Of a stretch of 64,000 bases of DNA, positions 17,677-26,342 are shown one piece after another. The notes below the pieces were generated by a model, which saw nothing but the letters and a program-made list of their open reading frames with translations, did not search any database and was not told the origin of the DNA. A program made the position numbers and the translations under genes. The DNA comes from Coleofasciculus sp. FACHB-T130 (GTDB lineage Bacteria > Cyanobacteriota > Cyanobacteriia > Cyanobacteriales > FACHB-T130): NCBI RefSeq assembly GCF_014695375.1, contig NZ_JACJOG010000045.1:62001-126000 (forward strand). Reading direction: 5' to 3'. Position 1 is the stretch's first letter. Each line of letters begins with the position of its first letter.

Positions 17677-19557
17677 ATGGTTTTTAATTGGTTCCGTCGT
17701 CAGTTTAGCGATAAAACAAGTGATTCCCAAGTTGAACGGGAAAAAACCGATGTAGAGACGCCAGATATTGCGTCTCTACAACCGGAAGCCGAAACCCAAA
17801 CGTCAGAATCAACAACAGAGGCTCAGTCACAGCAGGTTGCTGAAGACCTGCTCAGCTACGCTAAGGCAGCCTACAAAAATATTCAGCAAAAACAGCAACA
17901 ATCCCAGGTGGAAACGGCTCCAGCGGTAACTGAGTCACCCGCCACTTCGGCAGCGGAACCCAGCAAATTAGAGACTGTTGCAGAAACGACAGAAGTAGAA
18001 ACGGCAGAAGTCAACGTGGAGGCTGAAACGGCTCAATCAGTTGAAGCACCCGCGACAACGACGGTTGAAGCTGAGGCACCGGAAACTTCTGAAACTCCGA
18101 CACTGGCAGAAGCATCCCCGGTAGAAACAGCCCAAGAAACAGAAGCAGAACCGACTCAAACGCCTGAACCTGTAGTCGAGGCAGAAGCACCGACAACAGA
18201 TGAGTTTGGGGAGCCAGAAGTCGCGACAGCGATCGCCCAAACCGGGATTGATTTAGAAGCCGCCCCCCCAGAATTAGAGGCAGAGGAACCAGAGGTCAAG
18301 ACAGCGATCGCCGAAACCGGCGTCGATTTAGAAGCTGTACCCTCAGAGGCATCACCAGAGCCAGCAGCGACTGAATCCCAGACAGATGAGACTGCCACTA
18401 CCCCGGTGCCTTTCTGGGCACGGGAAGACCGACAGGCGCGGCTAGAACGCCTCAAGGCAACAGCGATAGAGACGCAAGAACCAGAACCTGTCAGGGCACC
18501 CGTGCAGCCAGCCGCGGCAACCGTAGAGACTGGATCGATACCCGGGCTTACCTTCGATGAGGGCTTCATGTGGTCAGCGCAAGTGCTGGCAGCTCAAGGG
18601 CGTCGGGTGGAGGATGTTTCAATTGAAGAAATTACTTGGCTGAAGCGGCTGCGGCAAGGCTTGGATAAAACTCGTCGCAGCTTGATCAACCGACTGAAGG
18701 CAATTGTCGGTCAAGGGCCGTTGAATCAAGACGCGGTGATGGAGATTGAGGCGCTGCTGTTGCAGGCAGATGCTGGCGTTGAGGCGACAGACTCTATCAT
18801 CAATACGCTCCAAAAGAGGCTGCGAGATGAGGTGTTACCGCCAGAACAAGCGATCGCCTACCTCAAGCAAATCCTGCGCGACTTACTCGACCAACCCATT
18901 CAGGAATCCTACAGCCCCACCTTTGTTCCGACAAAAGACACCCTGAATATCTGGCTGATGACTGGGGTGAATGGTGCAGGTAAAACAACCACGATTGGCA
19001 AAATTTCCCATTTAGCTCAAAAATCAGGCTATAAGTGCTTAATTGGCGCTGCCGATACCTTCCGGGCTGCTGCGGTAGAACAGGTAAAGATTTGGGGACA
19101 ACGCAGTGGCGTTGAGGTGATTGCCAACCCAGGGCAGAATACCGATCCGGCTGCTGTTGTGTTTGACGCGATCGCGGCAGCCCAGGCACGGGGTACAGAA
19201 TTACTCCTCATCGACACCGCAGGGCGTCTCCAGAACAAGAAAAATCTGATGGACGAACTGAGCAAAATCCGCCGTATTGTCGATAAAAAAGCTCCCGACG
19301 CCCAAGTAGAAGCCCTCTTGGTGCTTGATGCTACCCTCGGTCAAAATGGCTTACGTCAAGCACAAGTCTTTTCAGAAGCCGCAAAACTCAGCGGCGTCGT
19401 CTTGACAAAACTAGATGGAACTGCGAAGGGAGGCGTGGCTCTAGCCGTAGTGCAACAGCTTGGCTTGCCCATCCGCTTCATCGGTGCGGGGGAAGGGATA
19501 GAAGATTTACGTCCCTTTTCTAGCTACGAATTTGTAGAAGCCCTGCTGAGTGGCTGA
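17677..19557 (+). CDS. ftsY: Signal recognition particle receptor FtsY
   Basis: About 626 residues from ATG 17677 (GGTG just upstream, and the common cyanobacterial N-terminus MVFNWFRRQF). A TTG at 17653 would add eight residues. A long acidic, Glu/Ala/Thr-rich A domain (about 20-290) is followed by the N and G domains. G-domain motifs are the P-loop GVNGAGKTTT, DTAGR and TKLDGTAKGG. FtsY receives SRP-ribosome complexes at the membrane. The A domain contains a palindromic repeat (17751-17780) and a 75-base tandem duplication (from 18211), both in frame. A strong terminator follows. Confidence 0.95.
   Translation: MVFNWFRRQFSDKTSDSQVEREKTDVETPDIASLQPEAETQTSESTTEAQSQQVAEDLLSYAKAAYKNIQQKQQQSQVETAPAVTESPATSAAEPSKLETVAETTEVETAEVNVEAETAQSVEAPATTTVEAEAPETSETPTLAEASPVETAQETEAEPTQTPEPVVEAEAPTTDEFGEPEVATAIAQTGIDLEAAPPELEAEEPEVKTAIAETGVDLEAVPSEASPEPAATESQTDETATTPVPFWAREDRQARLERLKATAIETQEPEPVRAPVQPAAATVETGSIPGLTFDEGFMWSAQVLAAQGRRVEDVSIEEITWLKRLRQGLDKTRRSLINRLKAIVGQGPLNQDAVMEIEALLLQADAGVEATDSIINTLQKRLRDEVLPPEQAIAYLKQILRDLLDQPIQESYSPTFVPTKDTLNIWLMTGVNGAGKTTTIGKISHLAQKSGYKCLIGAADTFRAAAVEQVKIWGQRSGVEVIANPGQNTDPAAVVFDAIAAAQARGTELLLIDTAGRLQNKKNLMDELSKIRRIVDKKAPDAQVEALLVLDATLGQNGLRQAQVFSEAAKLSGVVLTKLDGTAKGGVALAVVQQLGLPIRFIGAGEGIEDLRPFSSYEFVEALLSG
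17751..17780. repeat. 30-bp palindromic element inside ftsY
   Basis: Perfect ten-base arms TGTAGAGACG and CGTCTCTACA around a ten-base loop. The length is a multiple of three and the reading frame continues as DVETPDIASLQ. I recognise the arm sequence as a common cyanobacterial dispersed palindrome. Confidence 0.8.
18211..18345 (+). repeat. In-frame 75-base tandem duplication in the FtsY acidic domain
   Basis: Two adjacent copies read EPEVATAIAQTGIDLEA and EPEVKTAIAETGVDLEA, with a period of 25 residues. Each copy carries a GCGATCGCC HIP1-type site. The second copy starts at 18286. Confidence 0.75.
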
Positions 19558-19585
19558 TAGTCTGCTAACCTAATTTTTTAGCTTA

Positions 19586-19618
19586 AAAAACCCGTTTTCT
19601 CGAAGAAAACGGGTTTTT
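19586..19618 (+). terminator. Rho-independent terminator after ftsY
   Basis: A 14-base stem (AAAAACCCGTTTTC with GAAAACGGGTTTTT) with a five-base loop ends in a T-run. The A-run on the left arm lets it also act for the convergent pentapeptide gene. The same GTTTTC/ACGGG core recurs in the clpX terminator at 24066-24099. Confidence 0.9.
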
Positions 19619-19679
19619 GATTTGTTAGCAACTTTGGGCATGAAAACCGACAGCCCCGAATATCCAGATAAACCGCCTT

Positions 19680-20195
19680 TTACCGACAGCCTAAAGATTC
19701 GCGAGTTACCACTTTCGTCTTTGAATTAACACCTGTTGCTCTGGCACACAGTTTTTTTACTTGGACACCATCTAAAATCGCATTAGTAAAATCGGAACCT
19801 GTAATGTCCGCATCGTTAAAGCGCGATCGCAACATCATCGCGTCTTCAAACACTGCATCACTTAAATCTGCATTCGTGAAGTCAGCTAAATAGGCGATTC
19901 CATTGGTAAAGTCTGCTCCATGTAGATTCGCCTTGGTCAACACTGAACCATTAAACACCACACCCCGTAAATCGGCATTGCTAAAGTTAATATTTTCCAG
20001 GTTGGCGTTGGAAAACTCAATTGCTTGTAAGTTTTGACCGGAGAAATCCTTACCCGTAAGTTCCCCTTGACTAGCTGAACGGGAAATGGAAGAAGAGCTA
20101 GCGGCGAGTGCTGAAGGGGCAAAACAGATAAGCACGAGTGCCAAAACCAATGCTGTTAGTCGGAGAAAATGCTTCATACTAGATTGATTTTTCAC
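19680..20195 (-). CDS. Exported pentapeptide-repeat protein, probably thylakoid lumen or periplasm
   Basis: A 171-residue protein with a classical signal peptide (hydrophobic stretch LTALVLALVLICFAPSALA, cleavage after ALA near residue 32). The mature part has about 15 A(D/N)LxX pentapeptide repeats forming a right-handed quadrilateral beta helix. Two cysteines near the C-terminus (LCARA and LGCR) may form a disulphide. Lumenal pentapeptide proteins of this size are common in cyanobacteria and chloroplasts; their function is mostly unknown. The gene stands alone, with convergent ftsY on one side and a divergent GHL10 gene on the other. Confidence 0.88.
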   Translation of the reverse strand: MKNQSSMKHFLRLTALVLALVLICFAPSALAASSSSISRSASQGELTGKDFSGQNLQAIEFSNANLENINFSNADLRGVVFNGSVLTKANLHGADFTNGIAYLADFTNADLSDAVFEDAMMLRSRFNDADITGSDFTNAILDGVQVKKLCARATGVNSKTKVVTRESLGCR

Positions 20196-20454
20196 GAGCC
20201 GCTTGAAAAACTACAACGATGTTTCGAGAACAGTCAAGTTCGCGACAATTAGATTAATCATGCCATGACTGTCTCAATGCTAGGTGATTGGATATTAGAG
20301 TTCCCGATCAGGTATTTTAAATTCGGATTTACTCAGCAAATGGCAGCGTTGCGGTTCAATTTCAAATTTTTGAACAAAAATTTCAGCTGAGGTGGACTCA
20401 ACTTATGCCATTTTGGATGTTGGATTGACCGAAGCAATCTAGCAGGTATTTTTC

Positions 20455-21810
20455 GTGGTTAGAAATTATGCAAGTTCAAAGCCCAATGGTTTAAGGAGGT
20501 CGCGCCGCCGAAAAAGGAAGGGGATTCATACTTGGTTCATTTCTTTGCTCTGTTTGGGGCTAGCGATCGCGTTCTCCATTTATTCTCCTCAGTTTAGAAC
20601 CAACTCCCCGCCTTCTGTAGCTTCCACTGAATTGCGGGGCGTTTGGTTGACCAATGTTGCGAGTTCCGTGCTATTTATGCCCTGGGGAGTCAACCGGGCG
20701 ATGCACCAGTTATCTCAACTACATTTCAATACCGTCTACCCTGTAGTCTGGAATCGGGGACACACTTTTTACCCCAGCACTGTGGCAAGACGGAAGACGG
20801 GTCGCCCTCAAGACCAAGGGTTAGAGCTTCTGGGGCTGGGGCGAGATGTCCTCGCTGAGATAATCAAGCAGGGAAATCGACAGCAAATTCGAGTGATTCC
20901 TTGGTTTGAGTACGGTTTTATGGCTCCTGCGAGTTCAGAACTGGCGAAGCGCCACCCAGACTGGATCTCACTTCGTCAGGACGGCACCAAGAATATCTTG
21001 CCGGAGATTCTGGAACAGGGCTTGCGCGACCCGGCAAAGCCAAATGTTCAGCCTTCTTCTCGAAAAGTAGAACAATTTATCCGCAACCAGTTTGCCAGAA
21101 AAGTCGTATGGCTTAACCCCCTGCATCCAGAAGTGCAGCAGTTTATCCTAAATCTGATGGTTGAAGTCGTCACTGAGTATGATGTAGCTGGCATTCAGAT
21201 GGACGATCACTTTGGTTTGCCGGTTGAGTTTGGCTACGACCCTTTTACAGTCGAGCTTTATCGGCAAGAACACCAGGGTAAAAGCCCTCCCACCAACCCC
21301 AAAGATGCTGAGTGGATGAGCTGGAGAGCAAACAAGATTACTGATTTTATGCAGCGCCTCTTTCAGTCTATTAAATCTGTCAAACCTGGCTGCTTGGTGT
21401 CTTTGTCTCCTAACCCCTACTCTTTTGCCTACAGATTCTATCTTCAAGATTGGCAGACTTGGGTACAACGGGGTTTGGTGGAGGAGTTGGTAGTGCAAGT
21501 GTATCGAGATGACCTAAAAAGTTTTTTGGCTGAATTGTCGCAACCCTCTGTGCAGATGGCGCGTCGTCAGATTCCAGTGGGTGTCGGGATCTTATCGGGC
21601 TTAGTGAGTCGTCCGGTTGACATGAAGCAGATTCAGCAGCAAGTTCAGGCGGTGCGCGATCGCGGTTTTAGTGGGGTATCCTTCTTCTACTGGGAAAGCT
21701 TGTGGGGTTATATGTCTCCAGAGCCACCAAAGCGACGCCGAGAGGCATTCCGGGCACTTTTTCCTGCCAGCGCTACACGACCCCAGGTTTTGCCATCCGG
21801 TAATCGGTAA
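20455..21810 (+). CDS. GHL10 (DUF187) family glycoside hydrolase-like protein
   Basis: A 451-residue protein with a basic N-terminus, one membrane anchor or uncleaved signal (about 27-43), and a TIM-barrel GHL10 domain starting at ELRGVWLTNVASS. Family landmarks include VIPWFEYGF, the aspartates of GIQMDDHFG and the SLSPNPYSF strand. These enzymes are thought to act on cell-wall or extracellular polysaccharides; the substrate is unknown. The start is a GTG with weak ribosome-site support. The final codons (LPSGNR) run into a heptamer repeat array. Confidence 0.85.
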   Translation: MVRNYASSKPNGLRRSRRRKRKGIHTWFISLLCLGLAIAFSIYSPQFRTNSPPSVASTELRGVWLTNVASSVLFMPWGVNRAMHQLSQLHFNTVYPVVWNRGHTFYPSTVARRKTGRPQDQGLELLGLGRDVLAEIIKQGNRQQIRVIPWFEYGFMAPASSELAKRHPDWISLRQDGTKNILPEILEQGLRDPAKPNVQPSSRKVEQFIRNQFARKVVWLNPLHPEVQQFILNLMVEVVTEYDVAGIQMDDHFGLPVEFGYDPFTVELYRQEHQGKSPPTNPKDAEWMSWRANKITDFMQRLFQSIKSVKPGCLVSLSPNPYSFAYRFYLQDWQTWVQRGLVEELVVQVYRDDLKSFLAELSQPSVQMARRQIPVGVGILSGLVSRPVDMKQIQQQVQAVRDRGFSGVSFFYWESLWGYMSPEPPKRRREAFRALFPASATRPQVLPSGNR

Positions 21811-21890
21811 AGGGTAATCGGTGATGAACCATGAGCAATTAGCAATGTGACCAATGACCAATGACCAATCGCCAATTACCAATTACTACA
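21793..21890. repeat. Heptamer short tandem repeat array
   Basis: GGTAATC units at the left, then AATGACC units, then the complement-like CAATTAC units at the right. The array spans the end of the GHL10 gene and the start of the next small membrane protein gene. Confidence 0.75.
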
Positions 21891-22468
21891 TTTTCTGGTT
21901 CCAGTGGGTATTTGTCACCCTCGTGGGATTTTTAGTCAGTTTGTTGTGGATCGAGGTGGGTGAAAGACCCGATATTGGCGTTGTAGAGGGTGCAATCGGC
22001 GGGGTTGCGGTTGGTTTGGCACAAGGGTTAGTTCTCAGACAGCGAGTTGAGGTGAGTAAAGCGATGCCAAAAGCGATCGCGGGTTGGTGGGTACTCACTA
22101 GCGTACTGAGTTGGGGCTTCATTGGCGGCAGTGGTATCGGAGCCATCGGCTGGGTGGCACCCAAAACCTTACTATTTGAAGCCAGGATAATCTTTGGAAT
22201 CCTAAATGGGGCACTGGCAGGCGCTTTGCTGGGACTGCTGCAAGGGCTTGTCCTGTTTGAGCAGGCGCAAAAAGCTTGGATATGGATCTTGGTCAGTTCT
22301 GTCAGCTGGGCGATGGGGCTAGGAATGGGTTGGGCTGTTGGCGGACTATTGCGCGAAGCGACGCGCTTATTCGTTAGTGAGGTAGTCGGTTTAGCCGTGG
22401 CATGGCTTGTTGTCGCTGCCATTACAGGCGTTGCCCTAATTGGCTTGCTGCGCTTTAAACCTGGCTGA
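21854..22468 (+). CDS. Small integral membrane protein, glycine-rich, function unknown
   Basis: A 204-residue protein that I do not recognise functionally. It has about six hydrophobic segments, many GxxxG-type spacings and an internally repeated pattern (a glycine-rich helix followed by a motif like GLAQGLVLRQ or GLLQGLVLF). This suggests three related helical hairpins. The first ten residues (MTNDQSPITN) are encoded by the heptamer array, so the native start may be later or may have been created by the repeat. It is a separate unit from the GHL10 gene upstream. Confidence 0.65.
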   Translation: MTNDQSPITNYYIFWFQWVFVTLVGFLVSLLWIEVGERPDIGVVEGAIGGVAVGLAQGLVLRQRVEVSKAMPKAIAGWWVLTSVLSWGFIGGSGIGAIGWVAPKTLLFEARIIFGILNGALAGALLGLLQGLVLFEQAQKAWIWILVSSVSWAMGLGMGWAVGGLLREATRLFVSEVVGLAVAWLVVAAITGVALIGLLRFKPG

Positions 22469-22806
22469 GTTTTCTAGAATCTGTATCCGTAGATTAAATA
22501 ATTAAAAGCGGTTAACTTAACTTTTTTTGCTTTCTTTCGTTTCTCAAAAGTGCCTACTAAATGTTGGTAATCTAATACTAGGAAGAAAGTAGTTTTTATC
22601 AGCAACTACAGCAGGTTGCGACGTAATGAAGTACAACCTGCTGTGAATTTTCAACCTACACACGCGCTCTTTCAACTGGCACAGGCAATAATTTTGGCTC
22701 TCCTGAATTGAAACGTCAGTGTTGAGACACTTTTATAACAATTCAATTGAGTATAGGGTGTAAGATTGGCAATGCCAGCCCTACTCATAAAGCTGTGAGG
22801 TTTTCT
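22469..22806. other. Intergenic region before the GST remnant
   Basis: About 340 AT-rich bases. They include an inverted pair (GCAGGTTGCGACGTAATG and later CAACCTGCTG) that could form a hairpin near 22609-22642. No gene was seen. Confidence 0.4.
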
Positions 22807-23037
22807 CATGCTGGCGATCGCTCTTACTTTGGTAGTCCAAACCTAACTCTAGCCGAGGTTGTTGCTGGAAGTGTAATACCCTGGTTGCCGAGAGGGGGCG
22901 TATCCTTGAGTGACTATCCAAAGCTGAGTGCTTGGTGCGATCGCCTAATCGCACGAGAGACGTGGCAAGCGACTGAGGCTACACCAGAGCTAATGGAAGC
23001 GTTCAAGTCTCGCATGGCAGAGCGAATGGCACAGTAG
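22807..23037 (+). pseudogene. Glutathione S-transferase C-terminal fragment
   Basis: About 75 codons match the C-terminal helical domain of GSTs: GDRSYFGSPNLTLAEVV, then a WLP loop and LSDYPKLSAWCDRL. The thioredoxin-like N-terminal domain with the glutathione site is absent. The upstream sequence does not encode it in any frame that I can read. An open frame extends back to a TTG at 22747, but those residues do not look like GST. I read this as a decayed remnant rather than a functional gene. Confidence 0.7.
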
Positions 23038-23110
23038 AATGCAGTTTGAAAATTAAGGTAAACTGTTCAAAATCATCTCCTGCGATCGCCAAAAAGACAG
23101 AATGCGTGTT

Positions 23111-24028
23111 CTATTCATTTAAAGCTGGGGTTCCCAGAAACTCTCGCACTACCTTCAGGTAAGCTTCCGGTGCCTCTAGCATGGGGAAGTGAGCGGTATC
23201 GGGAATCTCAACATACTCGACTTTCTCACTTAATCCTGCTGCTTGTCGCCCCATTGCTGCGGGAATGATAATGTCGTATTCGCCAGCAACTAAAAGTGTT
23301 GGAATGGTAAGCTTGACGAACTCATTAGGCATCACTTCAGAAGCTTTTTCGCTAACTGAGGTAATCATGGTGCCTACAGCAGCTTGGTAATCTGCCATGA
23401 GAAAATCGTCTAAGAAAGCACGACTGATAGCACTAGGTAGGGGGCGATGTAAGAATCGCGCCATAAACATTCGGTCAACAAACGGAAGTTGATACAGCCA
23501 ACGGGGACGGAATTTGACGACGTAACCGCCAAATTTATGAAAGGCTTTAAATGATTTTTCGTCGTATTCAAAAACGCCGCTACAGGTTAAGATTGCCTTG
23601 AATACTCGTTCTGGGTAGCTGTTTAGAAAAAAGACGCCGACAGATGCGCCCATAGAATGAGCATTGATGTATACGCGCTCCAGTTCTAAGGCATCTAATA
23701 AGCCTGCTAGGTCATCTGCGTATTCTTCCATTTCGTAAGTAAACTCTTCCGCTGTCGCAGGTTCGTCTGCTAGTGGAGACGAAATTTCTTCTGCTAAGGC
23801 GCTACCGTTCCCCACAGGCGAAAGTTTACGCGATCGCCCGAATCCTCGCATATCGTACAGCAAACAGTCAAACGTATCTGAAAGGCCTTTTGCAGGACTT
23901 TCCCAGTATCGAGAAGATCCCCCCCAGCCGTGTACGAAGACCATCACCGGCTTATTTTTACCTTCCTCGCTGGGTGTCTTAATCCACTCGTAATAATGGG
24001 CGATGCCGCGAACTTGAATATGAGCCAT
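23111..24028 (-). CDS. Alpha/beta hydrolase
   Basis: A 305-residue alpha/beta hydrolase. The oxyanion region is FVHGWGG (31-37). The nucleophile is Ser125 in NAHSMGAS. The acid is the Asp of AGEYDIIIP and the base is the His of DTAHFPMLEAP near the C-terminus. There is no signal peptide. The motif set fits esterases, haloalkane dehalogenase-like enzymes and related hydrolases, so the substrate is open. It follows the tig-clpP-clpX operon on the same strand but is separated from it by a strong terminator. Confidence 0.88.
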   Translation of the reverse strand: MAHIQVRGIAHYYEWIKTPSEEGKNKPVMVFVHGWGGSSRYWESPAKGLSDTFDCLLYDMRGFGRSRKLSPVGNGSALAEEISSPLADEPATAEEFTYEMEEYADDLAGLLDALELERVYINAHSMGASVGVFFLNSYPERVFKAILTCSGVFEYDEKSFKAFHKFGGYVVKFRPRWLYQLPFVDRMFMARFLHRPLPSAISRAFLDDFLMADYQAAVGTMITSVSEKASEVMPNEFVKLTIPTLLVAGEYDIIIPAAMGRQAAGLSEKVEYVEIPDTAHFPMLEAPEAYLKVVREFLGTPALNE

Positions 24029-24065
24029 GTTGAAATTTTTGAGTTTTGAGTGATGCTTATTATGT

Positions 24066-24099
24066 AAAAAACCCGTCTTCGAGAAAGAAAACGGGTTTC
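24066..24099 (-). terminator. Terminator of the tig-clpP-clpX operon
   Basis: Read on the minus strand, the arms AAACCCGT and ACGGGTTT with a short loop are followed by a six-base T-run. It lies about 45 bases after the clpX stop and just before the hydrolase start. Confidence 0.88.
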
Positions 24100-24142
24100 T
24101 ATATTATTTTCAGCTTTTTTGTCCCTAGGGCGAATACAAGCT

Positions 24143-25483
24143 TTAGGCAGATTCGGGCTTTGGCATCGAGGAGGGATGTACGATGAGTTCGGCAGTCGAT
24201 CGCTTCTCGACCATCTCCCGCGTAATCATGCAGCGAGTCACATCCTTGCGGGACGGCAACTCATACATCACATCCAGCATCAGTTCTTCAACAATGCCGC
24301 GCAGTGCCCGTGCGCCTGTTTTCCGCCGATACGCTTCTTGGGCGATCGCTCGCAGCGCATCCGGCTTAAACTCCAGTTGCACGTTATCCATCTTCAGCAG
24401 CTTCTGATACTGCTTCGCCAAAGCATTCCGAGGCTCTGTCAGAATTGCCATCAGCGCCTCTTCATCCAGTGGATCGACGACCGCCACCACAGGCACCCGA
24501 CCGATAAACTCTGGGATCATCCCAAACTTCACCAAGTCGTCCGGCTCCAGGTTCCGCACAATATCTGCTGTCCGCTTTTCTCGCGGTTGCCCTTCCCCAC
24601 CTTGGACAAAGCCTATTGACTTTTTCCCCGTTCTCTGCTCTACTACTTTTTCCAGCCCAACAAAAGCACCACCACAAATAAACATGATGTTGCTGGTGTC
24701 AATCTGGATGCAGTCCTGGTAGGGATGCTTGCGTCCACCCTGCGGCGGCACATTCGCAATCGTCCCTTCCAACATCTTCAGCAAAGCTTGCTGAACGCCC
24801 TCACCGGAAACATCCCGCGTAATTGAGGGGTTCTCGCTCTTTCGGGCAATCTTATCAATTTCATCTATGTAAATAATCCCCCGCTGGGCTTCCTCAACGT
24901 CGAGGTCTGCCACCTGTAGCAGTCGCAGTAGGATATTTTCTACATCTTCCCCCACATACCCCGCTTCTGTAAGCGTGGTAGCATCCGCTACTGCAAAGGG
25001 CACATCCAGAATACTCGCCAGCGTTTGCGCCAGCAGAGTTTTCCCGCATCCCGTCGGGCCAATCAGAAGAATGTTAGATTTTTGCAGCTCTACTTGATCT
25101 TCCTGCCCACCTTTGCCACTGCCTTTAGACTGGATAAAACTCAAGCGCTTGTAATGGTTGTACACCGCTACAGAAAGCACTTTTTTGGCTTCATCCTGAC
25201 CAATGACGTGTTCATCGAGATACTTTTTCAGTTCTCTCGGTTTGGGAATTTGACTTAAAGAAATATTCCCCGAACGGGTTCGACGCTTCTGGGGAGGTTC
25301 GGCGCGAGGTACTGGTTGGGGTGCGGGTGCCCCAGAGTCCAGCAACTCCTCATCTAAAATTTCATTACATAGGTCAACGCATTCATCACAGATGTAGACT
25401 CCCGGCCCTGCAATTAACTTGCGTACCTGTTCTTGAGACTTGCCGCAAAATGAGCATTTTAGATGGGAGTCGTACTTAGACAT
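24143..25483 (-). CDS. clpX: ATP-dependent Clp protease ATP-binding subunit ClpX
   Basis: A 446-residue AAA+ unfoldase that feeds substrates to ClpP. The N-terminal zinc-binding domain has four cysteines (CSFCGK and CDECVDLC). Walker A is [10 protein letters not shown] and Walker B is IIYIDEIDK. The ClpP-docking loop is present as SIGF. The length is slightly above E. coli ClpX (424). It starts nine bases after clpP on the same strand, so the two are co-transcribed and made in proportion. Confidence 0.97.
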   Translation of the reverse strand: MSKYDSHLKCSFCGKSQEQVRKLIAGPGVYICDECVDLCNEILDEELLDSGAPAPQPVPRAEPPQKRRTRSGNISLSQIPKPRELKKYLDEHVIGQDEAKKVLSVAVYNHYKRLSFIQSKGSGKGGQEDQVELQKSNILLIGPTGCGKTLLAQTLASILDVPFAVADATTLTEAGYVGEDVENILLRLLQVADLDVEEAQRGIIYIDEIDKIARKSENPSITRDVSGEGVQQALLKMLEGTIANVPPQGGRKHPYQDCIQIDTSNIMFICGGAFVGLEKVVEQRTGKKSIGFVQGGEGQPREKRTADIVRNLEPDDLVKFGMIPEFIGRVPVVAVVDPLDEEALMAILTEPRNALAKQYQKLLKMDNVQLEFKPDALRAIAQEAYRRKTGARALRGIVEELMLDVMYELPSRKDVTRCMITREMVEKRSTAELIVHPSSMPKPESA

Positions 25484-25492
25484 ACTTGCCTC

Positions 25493-26185
25493 TTACCTGA
25501 GTGAAGTAACAGTTGCTTCCGAGTGGGGAAGGTTCTGTCTGGAGATGACCTGATCGATCAAACCGTAATCTTTTGCTTCAGCAGATGACATGAAGAAGTC
25601 GCGTTCGGTATCTGCCGAAATTTTATCAAACGGCTGACCAGTATTTTGAGCTAGTAGCTCGTTCAGCTTTTGCTTATGATAGAGAATTTCTCTTGCTTGA
25701 ATTTCTATATCAACCGCTTGTCCCTGAGCGCCTCCCAGGGGCTGGTGAATCATAATCCTGGAACTGGGCAAAGCCATACGCTTACCCTGCGCTCCACCTG
25801 CTAGCAAAAACGCACCCATACTGGCTGCTAAACCATAGCATATGGTAGCAACATCAGGGCGTATTTGTTGCATCGTGTCATAGATCGCCATCCCAGCTGT
25901 CACTGAGCCACCGGGGGAGTTGATGTATAGCTGAATATCTTTTTCTGGATCTTCGGCGTCTAAAAAGAGCATCTGAGCCACAATCGAGTCAGCCACATTA
26001 TCATCAACCGGCGTCCCCAAGAAAATGATGCGCTCTCGCAACAGCCGCGAGTAGATATCAAACGCCCGTTCCCCCATTCCGGACTGTTCCACCACCATAG
26101 GGACGACGTTGCTGGGGAGTTGCGAGTAAATATTACTCTTCCTCAGGTTTGTGATTTCGTAATTCCGGGACAGAGATAAATCCAT
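25493..26185 (-). CDS. clpP: ATP-dependent Clp protease proteolytic subunit ClpP
   Basis: A serine peptidase subunit with catalytic Ser122 (GLAASMGAF), His147 (MIHQPLGGA) and the Asp of ADTERD. The 230-residue reading includes an N-terminal extension of about 29 residues before [22 protein letters not shown], where most ClpP proteins begin. The true start may therefore be the internal ATG at VPM, or the extension may be a propeptide. Cyanobacteria carry several ClpP paralogues; this one, next to clpX and tig, corresponds to the ClpX-partner type. Confidence 0.95.
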   Translation of the reverse strand: MDLSLSRNYEITNLRKSNIYSQLPSNVVPMVVEQSGMGERAFDIYSRLLRERIIFLGTPVDDNVADSIVAQMLFLDAEDPEKDIQLYINSPGGSVTAGMAIYDTMQQIRPDVATICYGLAASMGAFLLAGGAQGKRMALPSSRIMIHQPLGGAQGQAVDIEIQAREILYHKQKLNELLAQNTGQPFDKISADTERDFFMSSAEAKDYGLIDQVISRQNLPHSEATVTSLR

Positions 26186-26342
26186 AACGAGCGAAACTTA
26201 TATTTAAACGCTGCACTATCAGGTGAACTGGCGAGTGGCTTGTCACCACATACTTCCGTTATATCCGAATCCGCTGTATTTGACCATTCAGGACTGCGTG
26301 TGCAGATGTTGGGGCAATTTAAAAATTGCCCCGACACAAGGT

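Noticed and set aside
18156-18569. Minus-strand ORF within ftsY
   Set aside because: Ser/Gly/Val-rich shadow of the repetitive acidic domain; ftsY is certain on the plus strand.
21886-22422. Minus-strand ORF of 178 codons opposite the small membrane protein
   Set aside because: Low-complexity Thr/Pro/Ser translation with no family pattern. It mirrors the Gly/Ala/Leu-rich plus-strand protein.
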